NCBI RefSeq assembly: GCF_900129505.1
Contig: NZ_LT670818.1
Location: 6,605,001 to 6,669,000 of the forward strand
DNA: 64,000 nt
Source of the DNA: Bradyrhizobium erythrophlei
Lineage (GTDB): Bacteria; Pseudomonadota; Alphaproteobacteria; Rhizobiales; Xanthobacteraceae
Direction: 5' to 3'
Shown here: piece by piece, positions 34,249-43,482 of the stretch
Numbering within the stretch: the stretch's first letter is position 1
Layout: each line of letters starts with the position of its first letter
Notes under the pieces: model-generated
Told to the model about the DNA's origin: nothing
Databases searched by the model: none
What the model saw: only the letters and a program-made list of their open reading frames with translations
Program-made: the position numbers and the translations under genes

Positions 34249-35292
34249 TCACACTTTCTCGAACGGCAGGTCGATCTTGCCGCGCTTCCTTTCGAGCCAT
34301 GCCGGCACCGGCAGGTTCTTCGAGCGCATGAAGTCCGGATTGAACAGCTTCGACTGATAGCGATATCCGGAATCGCAAAGAATGGTCACGATGGTATGGC
34401 CCGGCCCGAGTTGCCTGGCCAGCCGGATCGCACCGGCGACATTGATGCCGGTGGAGCCGCCGAGGCAGAGACCTTCGTGTTCGAGCAGCTCATAGATGAT
34501 CGAAACGGCTTCCTCGTCCGGAATGAGGAAGGCATCATCCACTTTCGCGGTTTCGATGACGGGCGTGACACGGCCAAGTCCGATGCCTTCGGTGATCGAT
34601 CCGCCCGGCGTCGACTTGACCTGGCCGTGCTTGAACAGTTCGTACATCGCGTACCCGTGCGGATCGGCGCAGGCGGTGACGATGTCCTTGTTCTTTTCCT
34701 TCAGGTAGGCGCTGATGCCGGCCAGCGTGCCGCCGGTCCCGACTGAGCAGATGAAGCCGTCGACCTTGCCGTCGGTCTGCTGCCAGATTTCGGGTCCGGT
34801 CGATTCGTAATGCGCCTTGGGATTATCAAGGTTGTTCCACTGATCGGCGAACAGGACGCCGTTCGGCTCGGTCTTGCGCAGCTCCTCGGCGAGCCTCTTG
34901 CCGACATGCTGGTAATTGTTCGGATTTGAAAACGGCAGCGCCGGCACTTCGATCAGCTCGGCGCCGCACAGCCGCAGCGTGTCTTTCTTTTCCTGGCTCT
35001 GCGTTTCCGGGATCAGGATCAAGGTCCGGTAACCGCGCGCGTTCGCCACGACCGCAAGGCCGATACCGGTATTGCCCGCGGTCGCTTCGACCACCAGGCC
35101 GCCGGGCTTGAGATCGCCGCGCTTCTCGGCTTCGAGGATCATCCATTTGCCGGCGCGGTCCTTGACCGACTGGCCGGGATTCATGAATTCGGCCTTGCCA
35201 AGAATATTGCAGCCGGTGGCTTCGGAAGCCCGCACCAGCCTGATGAGCGGCGTGTTGCCGATCGCTTCGACGACGTCGTTGTTGAATCTCAT
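34249..35292 (-). CDS. cysK: Cysteine synthase A (O-acetylserine sulfhydrylase)
   Basis: PLP enzyme joining O-acetylserine and sulfide to make cysteine in the cytoplasm. It has 347 residues, slightly longer than the usual 310-325. The PLP lysine is in NPGQSVKDRAG (Lys44), the substrate loop is EATAGNTGIGLAVVA, the phosphate cup is CSVGTGGTLAGIS and a C-terminal serine site is LCDSGYRYQSKLFNPDF. The GNTPLIRL start is standard. Together with metC it gives this region two sulfur amino-acid enzymes, although they are not in one operon. Confidence 0.93.
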   Translation of the reverse strand: MRFNNDVVEAIGNTPLIRLVRASEATGCNILGKAEFMNPGQSVKDRAGKWMILEAEKRGDLKPGGLVVEATAGNTGIGLAVVANARGYRTLILIPETQSQEKKDTLRLCGAELIEVPALPFSNPNNYQHVGKRLAEELRKTEPNGVLFADQWNNLDNPKAHYESTGPEIWQQTDGKVDGFICSVGTGGTLAGISAYLKEKNKDIVTACADPHGYAMYELFKHGQVKSTPGGSITEGIGLGRVTPVIETAKVDDAFLIPDEEAVSIIYELLEHEGLCLGGSTGINVAGAIRLARQLGPGHTIVTILCDSGYRYQSKLFNPDFMRSKNLPVPAWLERKRGKIDLPFEKV

Positions 35293-35390
35293 GTCCGGAA
35301 AAATGCCAGTCCGTTGCCAAATCTGGCAACGACCCTAGAGCGCGTTGGTTCAAAGTGGAAGCCGGTTCTGTGGTGATTTCCGCAGTGCAG

Positions 35391-36632
35391 CTATTTCGAC
35401 TTCGCGAACACCACCTGGCGCACGTCGATGTTTCCCGACAGGAAGCCGGCCTCGCAATAAGCGAGGTAGTATTCCCACAGTCGCCGGAACCGGTCGTCAA
35501 AGCCTGATGGCGTCAGGTTCGGCCAGGCCGCGCGGAAATTACTTCGCCAGATCGCGAGGGTCTTGGCATAATCTTGCCCAAAAATGCGTTCGCGGATGAC
35601 GGGAACGCCGAACCGCTCGCCGAGCGATTTCAGCACCTGCGGCGAGGGCAGCATGCCGCCGGGAAATACATAGCGCTGGATGAAATCGACCTCGCGGCGA
35701 TAGGTATGGAACAGGCTGTCCTGGATGGTGATGGCCTGGATGCCGGCCAGCCCGCCGGGCAACAGCCGGTCGCGCAGCTGCGAGAAATATTTCGGCCAGA
35801 ACTGCTCGCCGACCGCCTCGATCATCTCGATCGAGGCGATCCGGTCGTAACGGTCGCGCTCGTCGCGATAATCCCGCAGGCGGATCTCGACCTGCTCGGA
35901 GAGGCCGGCCTTTTGAATTCGGGCCTGCGCGAAATCGCGCTGCTCCTTGCTGATCGTGAGCCCGACCACCTTGGCGCCAAACGTCTTGGCGGCATATTCC
36001 GCAAAGCCGCCCCAGCCGCAGCCGATCTCCAACAGCTTCTGGCCGGGCTGCAGATCGATCGCTTCGGCGAGCCTGTGGTATTTGTTGTTCTGCGCGGCCG
36101 CGAGATCGGGAGTGTGATCCTCGAACAGGGCCGAGGAGTAGGTCATGCTTGGATCGAGCCATGCCGAGTAGAATGCGTTGCCGATGTCGTAATGGGCATA
36201 GATGTTGCGTCGCGCCTGGCGCCTGGTGTTGCGGTTGAACCAGTGCCGGACGATCTGGACGAAGCGTATCAGCGGCTTGTCGCCGAGCATCGCCTGGATC
36301 AGGTCGTGATTGACGCAGAACAGATAGAGGAACTGGGTCAGGTCGGGCGTATCCCATTCCCCGTTCAGATAGGCCTCGGCGATGCCGATGTCGCCGCCGT
36401 TCAGAAGCCGCGAGGCGAAGCCGAAATGGTAGAGCGTCATGGCCGCGGACGGGCCGGGCTCCAGGCCGCCCAGCCTGATGATGCGGCCGTCGGGCAGCGT
36501 CACCTCGAGCGTGCCGCGCCGCAGCCGCGAGCCGAAACCGAGCGCCAGCCGGACCATGCGCGGCAGATCGGAAAGCACCGTCTCCACATTGTCGGGGGTT
36601 ACAGAGATCAACGCAGGCATGTACAGACCCAT
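35391..36632 (-). CDS. cfa: Cyclopropane-fatty-acyl-phospholipid synthase family methyltransferase
   Basis: SAM-dependent enzyme that adds a methylene group to unsaturated acyl chains of membrane lipids. The core has LEIGCGWGGFAEYAAKTFGA (SAM site), VVGLTISKEQRDFAQARI, DRIASIEMIEAVGEQFWPKY and FIQRYVFPGGMLPS, all typical of the CFA synthase family. An N-terminal lipid-binding-type domain of about 130 residues precedes it. The frame is open to 36761. I start at ATG 36632 because the extra residues are unlike the family, but ATG 36620 is also possible. A broken DUF1365 gene lies directly upstream on the same strand, which fits the common amine-oxidase / DUF1365 / cfa grouping. Confidence 0.88.
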   Translation of the reverse strand: MGLYMPALISVTPDNVETVLSDLPRMVRLALGFGSRLRRGTLEVTLPDGRIIRLGGLEPGPSAAMTLYHFGFASRLLNGGDIGIAEAYLNGEWDTPDLTQFLYLFCVNHDLIQAMLGDKPLIRFVQIVRHWFNRNTRRQARRNIYAHYDIGNAFYSAWLDPSMTYSSALFEDHTPDLAAAQNNKYHRLAEAIDLQPGQKLLEIGCGWGGFAEYAAKTFGAKVVGLTISKEQRDFAQARIQKAGLSEQVEIRLRDYRDERDRYDRIASIEMIEAVGEQFWPKYFSQLRDRLLPGGLAGIQAITIQDSLFHTYRREVDFIQRYVFPGGMLPSPQVLKSLGERFGVPVIRERIFGQDYAKTLAIWRSNFRAAWPNLTPSGFDDRFRRLWEYYLAYCEAGFLSGNIDVRQVVFAKSK

Positions 36633-36693
36633 CGAGTGATATGGCTCTGCGTCCGAGTTTGGCGCGTGGGCTGATTTAACCCGGATCCGCCGC

Positions 36694-37134
36694 TCAATGG
36701 ACCAGAGCGCTGTCCGGCTTCCTCCTGGCCGCCGCAGGCAATACAGCTCCAGTATAGTCATTGCGTTTGCCTGCCGCCAAGATGGTATTCGCGGCGGCGG
36801 CAGCAGGACGGTTAACCAGCCGCGCGCCCTTGAGCCACAGCCGCAGGGCTTCCCAATGGATCGCCACGACGATCTTGAAGGTGACGAGCGGCAGCGCGCT
36901 TTTCCTGATAGGCGTTGATATCGCCAGAGGTGTTAAGGATGAGCCGTCGCGTGCGCCGTGATCGCTTCGTCGAAGCTGTAGAGCGCCGCCCGGTTGACGC
37001 CGAACAGCGCCGACTGCCGGTCCGCCGCGTCCAGCCGGTCGAGATCGATCAAACAGGCTCATGACGCGATAGCTGAAGCGGCGGCTCATCGGCTCGAGGC
37101 TGACGTGCATCGCCTCGCCGCGGCCCGAAGCCAC
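36694..37134 (-). pseudogene. DUF1365 gene with internal deletion and frameshift
   Basis: The right part (minus strand) reads MHVSLEPMSRRFSYRV, the N-terminal pattern of DUF1365 proteins. The next segment makes sense only in another frame, as IDLDRLDAADRQSALFGVNR, and then DHGARDGSSL returns in the first frame. The left part reads VTFKIVVAIHWEALRLWLKG, the C-terminal pattern. A normal member has about 250 residues. Here only the first roughly 60 and last roughly 50 remain, so most of the middle is deleted. It lies directly upstream of cfa, its usual operon partner. The third usual member, an FAD-dependent oxidoreductase, is not visible further upstream. Confidence 0.7.
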
Positions 37135-37429
37135 ATGAAATGTTGGTAAGCTTGCTGCGTCCCGGGACTGCCTTAATTTGCGAAAAGCCCGATGGAATGC
37201 GGATAAGTCTGCGGTTCCTGATGCCGGACGACATCCTCAACGCAGGGGACAGCGCGTGGCACAGGCCTGTCCGCGCCATGATCGCCCGGCTAGAATACCG
37301 GACAGGTTCCCAAAGGAAGCATCACCCCGTGGACGCACGGCAACCAGCCGCCCACCAGCATTATCGGCGAATCGGTCTGGCGGTTGTCGCTATGCCGCGC
37401 GCCGGGCATAGGCCCGGCGGAGGGCTGAC
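37135..37429 (+). other. Region before the RND efflux operon; doubtful small frame
   Basis: This stretch should contain the efflux promoter. A 97-residue frame (37140-37433, MLVSLLRPGTALICEKPDG...) ends in a GTGA overlap with the first efflux gene, which is suggestive. Its composition is not protein-like after about 50 residues, and I recognise nothing in it. The stretch may be debris from the deletion that removed the DUF1365 middle and its neighbour. Confidence 0.25.
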
Positions 37430-38914
37430 GTGAGCCAGGGATTGCCGAATCTTGCCGCCGCGCGCCTGCCCGCAGCCATTCGTGGTCTCGGTCGGCCGGC
37501 GGCATTGCTTGCGGCGCTTTGTATCGTGGCGAGCTCAGTGGGCTGTGTGCTGACCCAGGACGTGCCCGATCCGGCCCTCGACATTCCCAACACCTACGAG
37601 GCCGCGCGACCGCACGATGCCGACGCGCCGCCGACGCTGGATTGGTGGCGCGGCTTCCGTTCGCGGGAAATGACCGACCTGATGGAGGAAGCCCAGACGG
37701 TCAATCTGGACATCGCCGCGGCCGTGGCGCGCTTCAAGCAGGCCGATGCGCAGGCGCGCATCGCGGGCGCGGCGCTGCTGCCGAGCCTGAGCGGCTCCGG
37801 TTCGGAGGCCTATTCCCGTACCTCGGGCTCGAGCGCCAGCGGATTGAGCATTGGCGGACGTGAGGTGGTCAACTATTCGGCCTCGCTCAGCGCCAGCTAC
37901 CAGCTCGATTTCTGGGGCCAGAACCGCGATGCGTTGCAGGCGGCGGAGGAAACCGCGATCGGCAGCCGCTTCGATCGCGACGTGGTGGCGTTGACGACGC
38001 TGACCAGCGTCGCGACCGCCTATTTCCAGGTGCTGGCCTCGCAGGACCGCATTCGCACCGCCGAGCAAAATATCGCCAGCGCGACACGCGTCCTCGATGC
38101 GATCAAGCAGCGGTTCAAATCCGGAACAGGGACCGACCTCGACGTTGCGCAACAGGAAGCCGTTCTCGGCAATCAGAAGGCCGCCGTGCCGCCGCTGCGG
38201 CAAACCCTGGACCAGAACATCAACGCGCTGGCGCTATTGGTATCGCGGCCGCGGGAAAGCGTGCGCGTCACCGGTGGTTCGATGAAACAGATTGCCTTGC
38301 CGCGCGTCACGCCGGGCCTGCCGTCCGAACTGTTGACGCAGCGGCCGGATATCCGGCGCCAGGAAGCGCAGCTCGCATCCGCCACCGCCAATGTCGGCAG
38401 CGCCCGCGCGCAGTTCTTTCCCACGATCCAGCTCACCGGGCAGGGCGGGTACCAGAGTTCGGCGCTGGTATCGCTGTTCCAGCCGCACGCCACGTTCTTC
38501 AGCCTGGTCGGCGGCCTGACCCAGCCGATCTTTGATGGCGGCAAGATCCTCGGCAATTTTGAGTTCAACCAGGCCAAGCAGGATGAGTTGCTGCAGACTT
38601 ACCGCAAGACGGTGATTTCGGCATTTACCGATGTCGACAACGCGCTCTATTCGATCAAGGAAACCACGGTGAAACTGCAGCTGCAGCGCGAGGTGGTGGC
38701 GGCCTCGCGGCGGGCCTTTCAATTGTCCGAGCAGCAGCTTCGGGCCGGGACCGCTGACATCGTAACTGTGCTAAATACGCAGGTGACGCTGTTTCAGGCG
38801 GAGGATGTGCTGTGGCAGGCGCAGCTTGCCCAGCTATTGGCGTTCGTAAGCCTCTACCAGGCGCTGGGGGGCGGCTGGGAGCCGAAGATGGAGAAACCGG
38901 TCAATGCTCTTTAA
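37430..38914 (+). CDS. Outer-membrane factor lipoprotein of RND efflux (NodT/OprM type)
   Basis: TolC-like outer-membrane channel of the efflux system that follows. It has 494 residues. The lipobox is IVASSVGC (Cys about 39), so it is lipid-anchored as in the NodT family. Two repeated outer-membrane efflux domains are visible. Typical pieces are LDWWRGFRSREMTDLMEEAQ, SASYQLDFWGQNRDALQAAE, RPDIRRQEAQLASATANVGS and AFTDVDNALYSIKE. The start is GTG 37430 with GGAGG about 7 bases upstream. It overlaps the next gene by 11 bases. Having the channel gene first and the permeases last is less common than the mdtABC order. Confidence 0.9.
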   Translation: MSQGLPNLAAARLPAAIRGLGRPAALLAALCIVASSVGCVLTQDVPDPALDIPNTYEAARPHDADAPPTLDWWRGFRSREMTDLMEEAQTVNLDIAAAVARFKQADAQARIAGAALLPSLSGSGSEAYSRTSGSSASGLSIGGREVVNYSASLSASYQLDFWGQNRDALQAAEETAIGSRFDRDVVALTTLTSVATAYFQVLASQDRIRTAEQNIASATRVLDAIKQRFKSGTGTDLDVAQQEAVLGNQKAAVPPLRQTLDQNINALALLVSRPRESVRVTGGSMKQIALPRVTPGLPSELLTQRPDIRRQEAQLASATANVGSARAQFFPTIQLTGQGGYQSSALVSLFQPHATFFSLVGGLTQPIFDGGKILGNFEFNQAKQDELLQTYRKTVISAFTDVDNALYSIKETTVKLQLQREVVAASRRAFQLSEQQLRAGTADIVTVLNTQVTLFQAEDVLWQAQLAQLLAFVSLYQALGGGWEPKMEKPVNAL

Positions 38915-40295
38915 GCCGGATTTGAACGAGACCGCGAAGGCGGGGCGCGACGGCGTCGTCCGCGTTGCTTCGCGCGCGCGCCGCCGCATCGTTTCGATTA
39001 CGATCACGCTGTTGATCCTCGGCGGCCTCGGCTACATCGCCTGGACCTCACTGCAGCAGAAGCAGGCCGCCGACCGCAACGCGCGTCCTGATCTCCCGGT
39101 GCCGGTGCTGGCGGCAACGCCGCAGATCAAGGATGTGCCGGTCTATCTCGACGGCGTCGGCGCGGTGCGCGCGCTCAACACCGTGACCGTGCGCTCCCAG
39201 GTCGACGGCAAACTGATCGCCGTCAATTTTGTCGAAGGCCAGGACGTCAAGAAGGGCGACGTGGTCGGCGAGATCGATCCCGTCATCTACAAGGCGCAGT
39301 ATGATCAGGCCGTCGCCAAGAAGGCCCAGGATGAGGCGCAGCTTGCCAACCAGCGCCTCGATCTGATCCGCTATCAGCAATTGGCCGCTTCCAATGCCGG
39401 CTCCAAGCAGCAATACGATACCCAAAAGGCCGTCATCGCCCAGCAGGAAGCGCTGGTGAATTCCGATCAGGCGGCGATCGACAACGCGGCGGCGACGCTC
39501 GGCTATACCAAGATCATCGCGCCCTTGTCGGGCCGGACCGGGCTGCGGCAGGTCGACCAGGGCAACATCATCCACGCCGCCGATATCACCGGGCTCGTCA
39601 TCATCACCCAGCTGCAGCCGATCGCGGTGCAGTTCAGCCTGCCGCAGCAGCAGATCGTGCGGGTCAATGCGGCCTCCGGCAAAGGCGAACTGGCAGTCGA
39701 CGTGTTCGGCAATGACGGCACGACGGTGGTCGATACCGGCGCGCTGAAAGGCATCGACAACCAGGTCGATCCGACCACCGGTACGCTGAAACTGAAGGCC
39801 GAATTTCCCAACACCAATTTCCAGCTATGGCCCGGGCAATTCGTCAATGTGCGGCTCAAGGTCGATACGCTTTCGAAGGCCATCGTGGTGCCGACCTCGG
39901 CGGTACAGCGCGGCCCGGCGGGCACGTTCAGCTACATCATCGGCGACGGCGACATCGTCACGGCAAAACCGGTCGTGGTGACGCAGCAGAACGAGACCGA
40001 AGCGGTGATCGCCAGCGGCGTCTCGCCTTCCGATCGCGTGGTGACGACGGGCTTTGCCAATCTCTCCGATGGCGCCAAGGTCATCGTCGGCAAGGACGAG
40101 CAGACGCCGACCGCCGATCTGGCGCCGCGCAAGAAGCGCGGCAGCAGGGACGTCCAGGCGAAAGACGGCCAAGCCAAAGACGGTCAGGCCAAGGACGGCC
40201 AGGGCGAGCGCCGCGGCAAGAAAGGCGGCAGCGGCGAGGGCGGAGCCGCGCAGGGAGGCGAGCAGTCGGGCGGCGCAGCGAAGTCGCAGCCATGA
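38904..40295 (+). CDS. RND efflux periplasmic adaptor (MdtA-like)
   Basis: Membrane-fusion protein linking the permeases to the outer-membrane channel. One N-terminal helix (IVSITITLLILGGLGYIAW) is followed by the lipoyl half (VDGKLIAVNFVEGQDVKKGD), a coiled-coil hairpin (about residues 125-195), TKIIAPLSGRTGLRQVDQGN, the beta barrel and the C-terminal ASDRVV-type domain. The sequence is closest in feel to MdtA/MuxA. The last 45 residues are an unusual Lys/Gly/Gln-rich tail that includes three QAKDG repeats. The ATG at 38904 overlaps the previous gene. Confidence 0.92.
   Translation: MLFKPDLNETAKAGRDGVVRVASRARRRIVSITITLLILGGLGYIAWTSLQQKQAADRNARPDLPVPVLAATPQIKDVPVYLDGVGAVRALNTVTVRSQVDGKLIAVNFVEGQDVKKGDVVGEIDPVIYKAQYDQAVAKKAQDEAQLANQRLDLIRYQQLAASNAGSKQQYDTQKAVIAQQEALVNSDQAAIDNAAATLGYTKIIAPLSGRTGLRQVDQGNIIHAADITGLVIITQLQPIAVQFSLPQQQIVRVNAASGKGELAVDVFGNDGTTVVDTGALKGIDNQVDPTTGTLKLKAEFPNTNFQLWPGQFVNVRLKVDTLSKAIVVPTSAVQRGPAGTFSYIIGDGDIVTAKPVVVTQQNETEAVIASGVSPSDRVVTTGFANLSDGAKVIVGKDEQTPTADLAPRKKRGSRDVQAKDGQAKDGQAKDGQGERRGKKGGSGEGGAAQGGEQSGGAAKSQP
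40155..40202 (+). repeat. 15-bp tandem repeat coding QAKDG x3
   Basis: Three in-frame 15-bp units (40155-40169, 40170-40184, 40185-40199) encode QAKDG, with silent third-base differences, followed by a fourth CAG. They lie in the C-terminal tail of the adaptor protein. Such a repeat can change length by slippage without breaking the frame. Confidence 0.85.
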
Positions 40296-40347
40296 CCCCA
40301 ACCATCGTGATCTGATGTCCGACTTCGCAAGCATGAGCGCGTGAGCC

Positions 40348-43300
40348 ATGAGCGTCTCTGAACCGTTCATTCGCCGGCCGATTGCGACCTCGCTGTTGGG
40401 GGTAGCGCTCTTGATCGGCGGCGTGCTCGGCTACTGGGCGCTGCCGGTGTCGGCGCTGCCGCAGGTCGATTTCCCGACCGTGCAGGTGACGACCCAGTTG
40501 CCCGGCGCCAGTCCCGATGTAATCGCCTCCCTGATCACCGCGCCGCTGGAGCGTCAGCTCGGGCAGATTCCCTCGCTGTCGTCGATGCAGTCGACCAGTT
40601 CGTTCGGCGTCAGCCAGATTTCGCTGCAATTCGATCTCAACCGCGACATCGACGGCGCCACTCAGGATGTGCAGGCCGCGATCAACGCCGCCGCCGGCGT
40701 GCTGCCCAAAACCCTGCCGTATCCGCCGACCTATGCCAAGGTGAACCCGGCAGACGCCCCGGTTCTGACGCTGGCGCTGCGCTCGGACACGGTGTCGCTG
40801 CGCACCATGAGCGATCTCGCCGACACCATTTTGGCGCAACGGTTGAGCCAGATTTCCGGGGTAGGGCGCGTGTCGGTGCTGGGCGGCTTGAAGCCGGCGG
40901 TGCGGGTGCAGGCGGATCTGGCGCGGCTCGCCGCCTACGGCATCGCGATGGAGGATCTGCGCAACGCGATCGCGGGCGCCAACGTCTCCGGGCCGAAGGG
41001 ATCGCTCGACGGCCCGCAACAGGCCTACACCATTGCCGCCAACGATCAGATCGCGGTGGCCGACGCCTACAAGCCGATCATCATCGCCTACCGCAACGGC
41101 TCTCCGGTCACCATCGGCGACGTCGCCATCATCGTCGACGGGCTGGAGAACGATCGTACCGGCGGCTGGTACCAGGGCACGCCGGCCGTCATCATCGACA
41201 TCCAGCGGCAGCCCGGCGCCAACGTGATCGACGTGGTCAGCCAGATCGGCGCGGAAATCCCGAAACTGCAGCGCGCGATCCCCGCCGGCGTGAACCTGAC
41301 CGTGGTCAGCGACCGGACCGTGACCATCCGCGCCTCCGTGCATGACGTGCAGTTCACACTGGTTCTCAGCGTCGTGCTGGTGACCCTCGTGGTACTTCTG
41401 TTCCTGCGTTCGCTGCGCGCGACCCTGATCGCCGGCGTTGCGCTGCCGCTGTCGCTGATCACCTCTTTCGGCGTCATGTATTTTTCCGGCTTCAGCCTCG
41501 ACAACCTGTCGCTGATGGCGCTGACGATCGGCACCGGCTTCGTGGTCGACGACGCCATCGTGATGATCGAGAACATCGTCCGCCACATGGAGAACGGCGA
41601 ATCCGGGATGGAAGCCTCGCTGCGCGGCGCCCGCGAAATCGGCTTCACCGTGATTTCGCTGACGGTGTCGCTGATCGCGGTGTTCATCCCGCTGTTGTTC
41701 ATGTCGGGACTGGTCGGCCGCATGTTCCGCGAATTCGCGCTGACGCTGACGATCGCGGTCGTGACCTCGGCGATCGTGTCGCTGACCCTGACGCCGATGA
41801 TGTGCTCGCGGCTGCTCAAGCACGCCGGCGAGGAGATGGCGGTACCGGGGCTCGCCGCGGTCAACCGATTCATCGACCGCATGGTCGATTTCTATCATCG
41901 CACGCTGTTGTGGGTGCTGCAGCACCAGCGCGCGACGCTGGTGGTCACCTTCGCCACGCTGGCTGCGACCCTGATCCTGTATGTGGTGGCGCCCAAGGGT
42001 TTTCTGCCGCTGCAGGATACGGCTTCCATCACCGCGGTAACCGAGGTCGGCGCCGACGTTTCCTTTGCCGAAATGCAGAGCCGGCAGACCCAGGCCGCGG
42101 ACGCGATCAAGGCCGATCCCGATGTGACCGGGGTCGTTTCCGTGATCGGGGCGGGCTCGGTCAATCCGACCACCAATGTCGGCCGGCTGGTGATGACGCT
42201 GAAACCGCGCGGCGAGCGGCGCGATGACGTGTCCGTGGTGGTCGCGCGCCTGAAGGAACGGGTCGCGTCGATCCCGGGCATGACGATCTATTTCCAGCCG
42301 GTGCAGGATGTGCAGATTTCGACGCAATCCAGCCGGTCGCAATATCAGTACACGCTGACCGGAACGAACGCGGCACTGGTGGCGGAGTGGGGCAACAAAC
42401 TGGTTGCCGAGCTGCGCCGCGATCCCCTGTTCCGCGACGTCTCGTCGGAAGCCCAGGAGGGCGGCTTGCGCGCCTCGCTCGACATCAACCGCCAGCGCGC
42501 CGGCCAGCTCGGCGTCAGCCTGCAGGGGGTGACCGACACCCTGAACGACGCCTTCGCGCAACGGCAGATTTCGACCATCTACGGGCAGGCCAACCAGTAC
42601 CGGGTGGTGCTGGAAGCTCTGCCGATGTATCAGCGCGATCCCTCGATCCTGTCAAAACTCTATCTGCCCGGCGCGCTCGGCGCGCAGGTGCCGCTGTCGG
42701 CGGTGGCGACCCTGACGCGCACCACCGCGCCGCTGGCGATTTCGCACCAGGCGCAGTTCCCGGCCGTTTCGCTCAGCTTCAATCTGGCGCCGGGCGCAGC
42801 GCTCGGCGACGCCGTCGATGCCGTCAAATCGATCGAAACGCGCATCGGCATGCCCGGCAGCATCGTCGGCAACTATGCCGGCGACGCCGCCGAATTCTCG
42901 AAATCGCTGGCCGGGCAACCATGGCTGATCCTGGCCGCGCTCGTCACCATCTACATCGTGCTCGGTGTGCTCTATGAGAGCTACATCCATCCCATCACCA
43001 TTCTCTCGACGCTGCCCTCGGCCGGCGTCGGCGCCATCCTGGCGCTGATGCTGTTCGGACAGGACCTGTCGGTGATCGGCCTGATCGGCATCATCCTGTT
43101 GATGGGCATCGTCAAGAAGAACGCGATCATGATGATCGACTTCGCGCTGGAGGCGGAGCGGCATCAGGGCATGTCGGCGATGGACGCGATCGTGCAGGCC
43201 TGCCTGTTGCGCTTCCGCCCGATCATGATGACGACGCTGGCCGCTTTGTTCGGCGCGCTGCCTCTGGCGGTGGAAAGCGGCACCGGCGCCGAGCTGCGGT

Positions 43301-43482
43301 TTCCGCTGGGTATCTCGATCATCGGCGGACTGTTGCTGAGCCAGTTGCTGACGCTCTACACGACGCCCGTGATCTACCTCGCGCTCGACCGGATCAACCG
43401 CTCAATCGAGAAGGCGGTGCCGCCGGTAGGCCCCGAACTGCCATCGCCGCCGGTCGCGGGAGCCACCGAGGGGATGCAGTAA
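40348..43482 (+). CDS. mdtB: RND multidrug efflux permease, first of tandem pair (MdtB/MuxB-like)
   Basis: Proton-driven inner-membrane pump of the HAE1 RND family (1044 residues). The layout is the standard 12 helices with two large periplasmic loops. It opens with VSEPFIRRPIATSLLGVALL. The proton-relay pair is in TGFVVDDAIVMIENIVRHME, and the relay lysine is in LLMGIVKKNAIMMIDFALEA. The end has TTLAALFGALPLAVESGTGA. It lies about 50 bp after the adaptor gene. Its stop overlaps the ATG of the second permease by one base. By analogy with MdtBC, the two permeases probably form a mixed trimer. Confidence 0.92.
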   Translation: MSVSEPFIRRPIATSLLGVALLIGGVLGYWALPVSALPQVDFPTVQVTTQLPGASPDVIASLITAPLERQLGQIPSLSSMQSTSSFGVSQISLQFDLNRDIDGATQDVQAAINAAAGVLPKTLPYPPTYAKVNPADAPVLTLALRSDTVSLRTMSDLADTILAQRLSQISGVGRVSVLGGLKPAVRVQADLARLAAYGIAMEDLRNAIAGANVSGPKGSLDGPQQAYTIAANDQIAVADAYKPIIIAYRNGSPVTIGDVAIIVDGLENDRTGGWYQGTPAVIIDIQRQPGANVIDVVSQIGAEIPKLQRAIPAGVNLTVVSDRTVTIRASVHDVQFTLVLSVVLVTLVVLLFLRSLRATLIAGVALPLSLITSFGVMYFSGFSLDNLSLMALTIGTGFVVDDAIVMIENIVRHMENGESGMEASLRGAREIGFTVISLTVSLIAVFIPLLFMSGLVGRMFREFALTLTIAVVTSAIVSLTLTPMMCSRLLKHAGEEMAVPGLAAVNRFIDRMVDFYHRTLLWVLQHQRATLVVTFATLAATLILYVVAPKGFLPLQDTASITAVTEVGADVSFAEMQSRQTQAADAIKADPDVTGVVSVIGAGSVNPTTNVGRLVMTLKPRGERRDDVSVVVARLKERVASIPGMTIYFQPVQDVQISTQSSRSQYQYTLTGTNAALVAEWGNKLVAELRRDPLFRDVSSEAQEGGLRASLDINRQRAGQLGVSLQGVTDTLNDAFAQRQISTIYGQANQYRVVLEALPMYQRDPSILSKLYLPGALGAQVPLSAVATLTRTTAPLAISHQAQFPAVSLSFNLAPGAALGDAVDAVKSIETRIGMPGSIVGNYAGDAAEFSKSLAGQPWLILAALVTIYIVLGVLYESYIHPITILSTLPSAGVGAILALMLFGQDLSVIGLIGIILLMGIVKKNAIMMIDFALEAERHQGMSAMDAIVQACLLRFRPIMMTTLAALFGALPLAVESGTGAELRFPLGISIIGGLLLSQLLTLYTTPVIYLALDRINRSIEKAVPPVGPELPSPPVAGATEGMQ

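Noticed and set aside
37140..37433. 97-residue frame ending in a GTGA overlap with the efflux operon
   Set aside because: The overlap is suggestive, but the second half is not protein-like and no family is recognisable; kept only as a note on that region.
40081..42561. 826-codon minus-strand frame opposite the first RND permease
   Set aside because: Shadow of a GC-rich gene; no domain, and His/Gln/Arg-rich low-complexity text.
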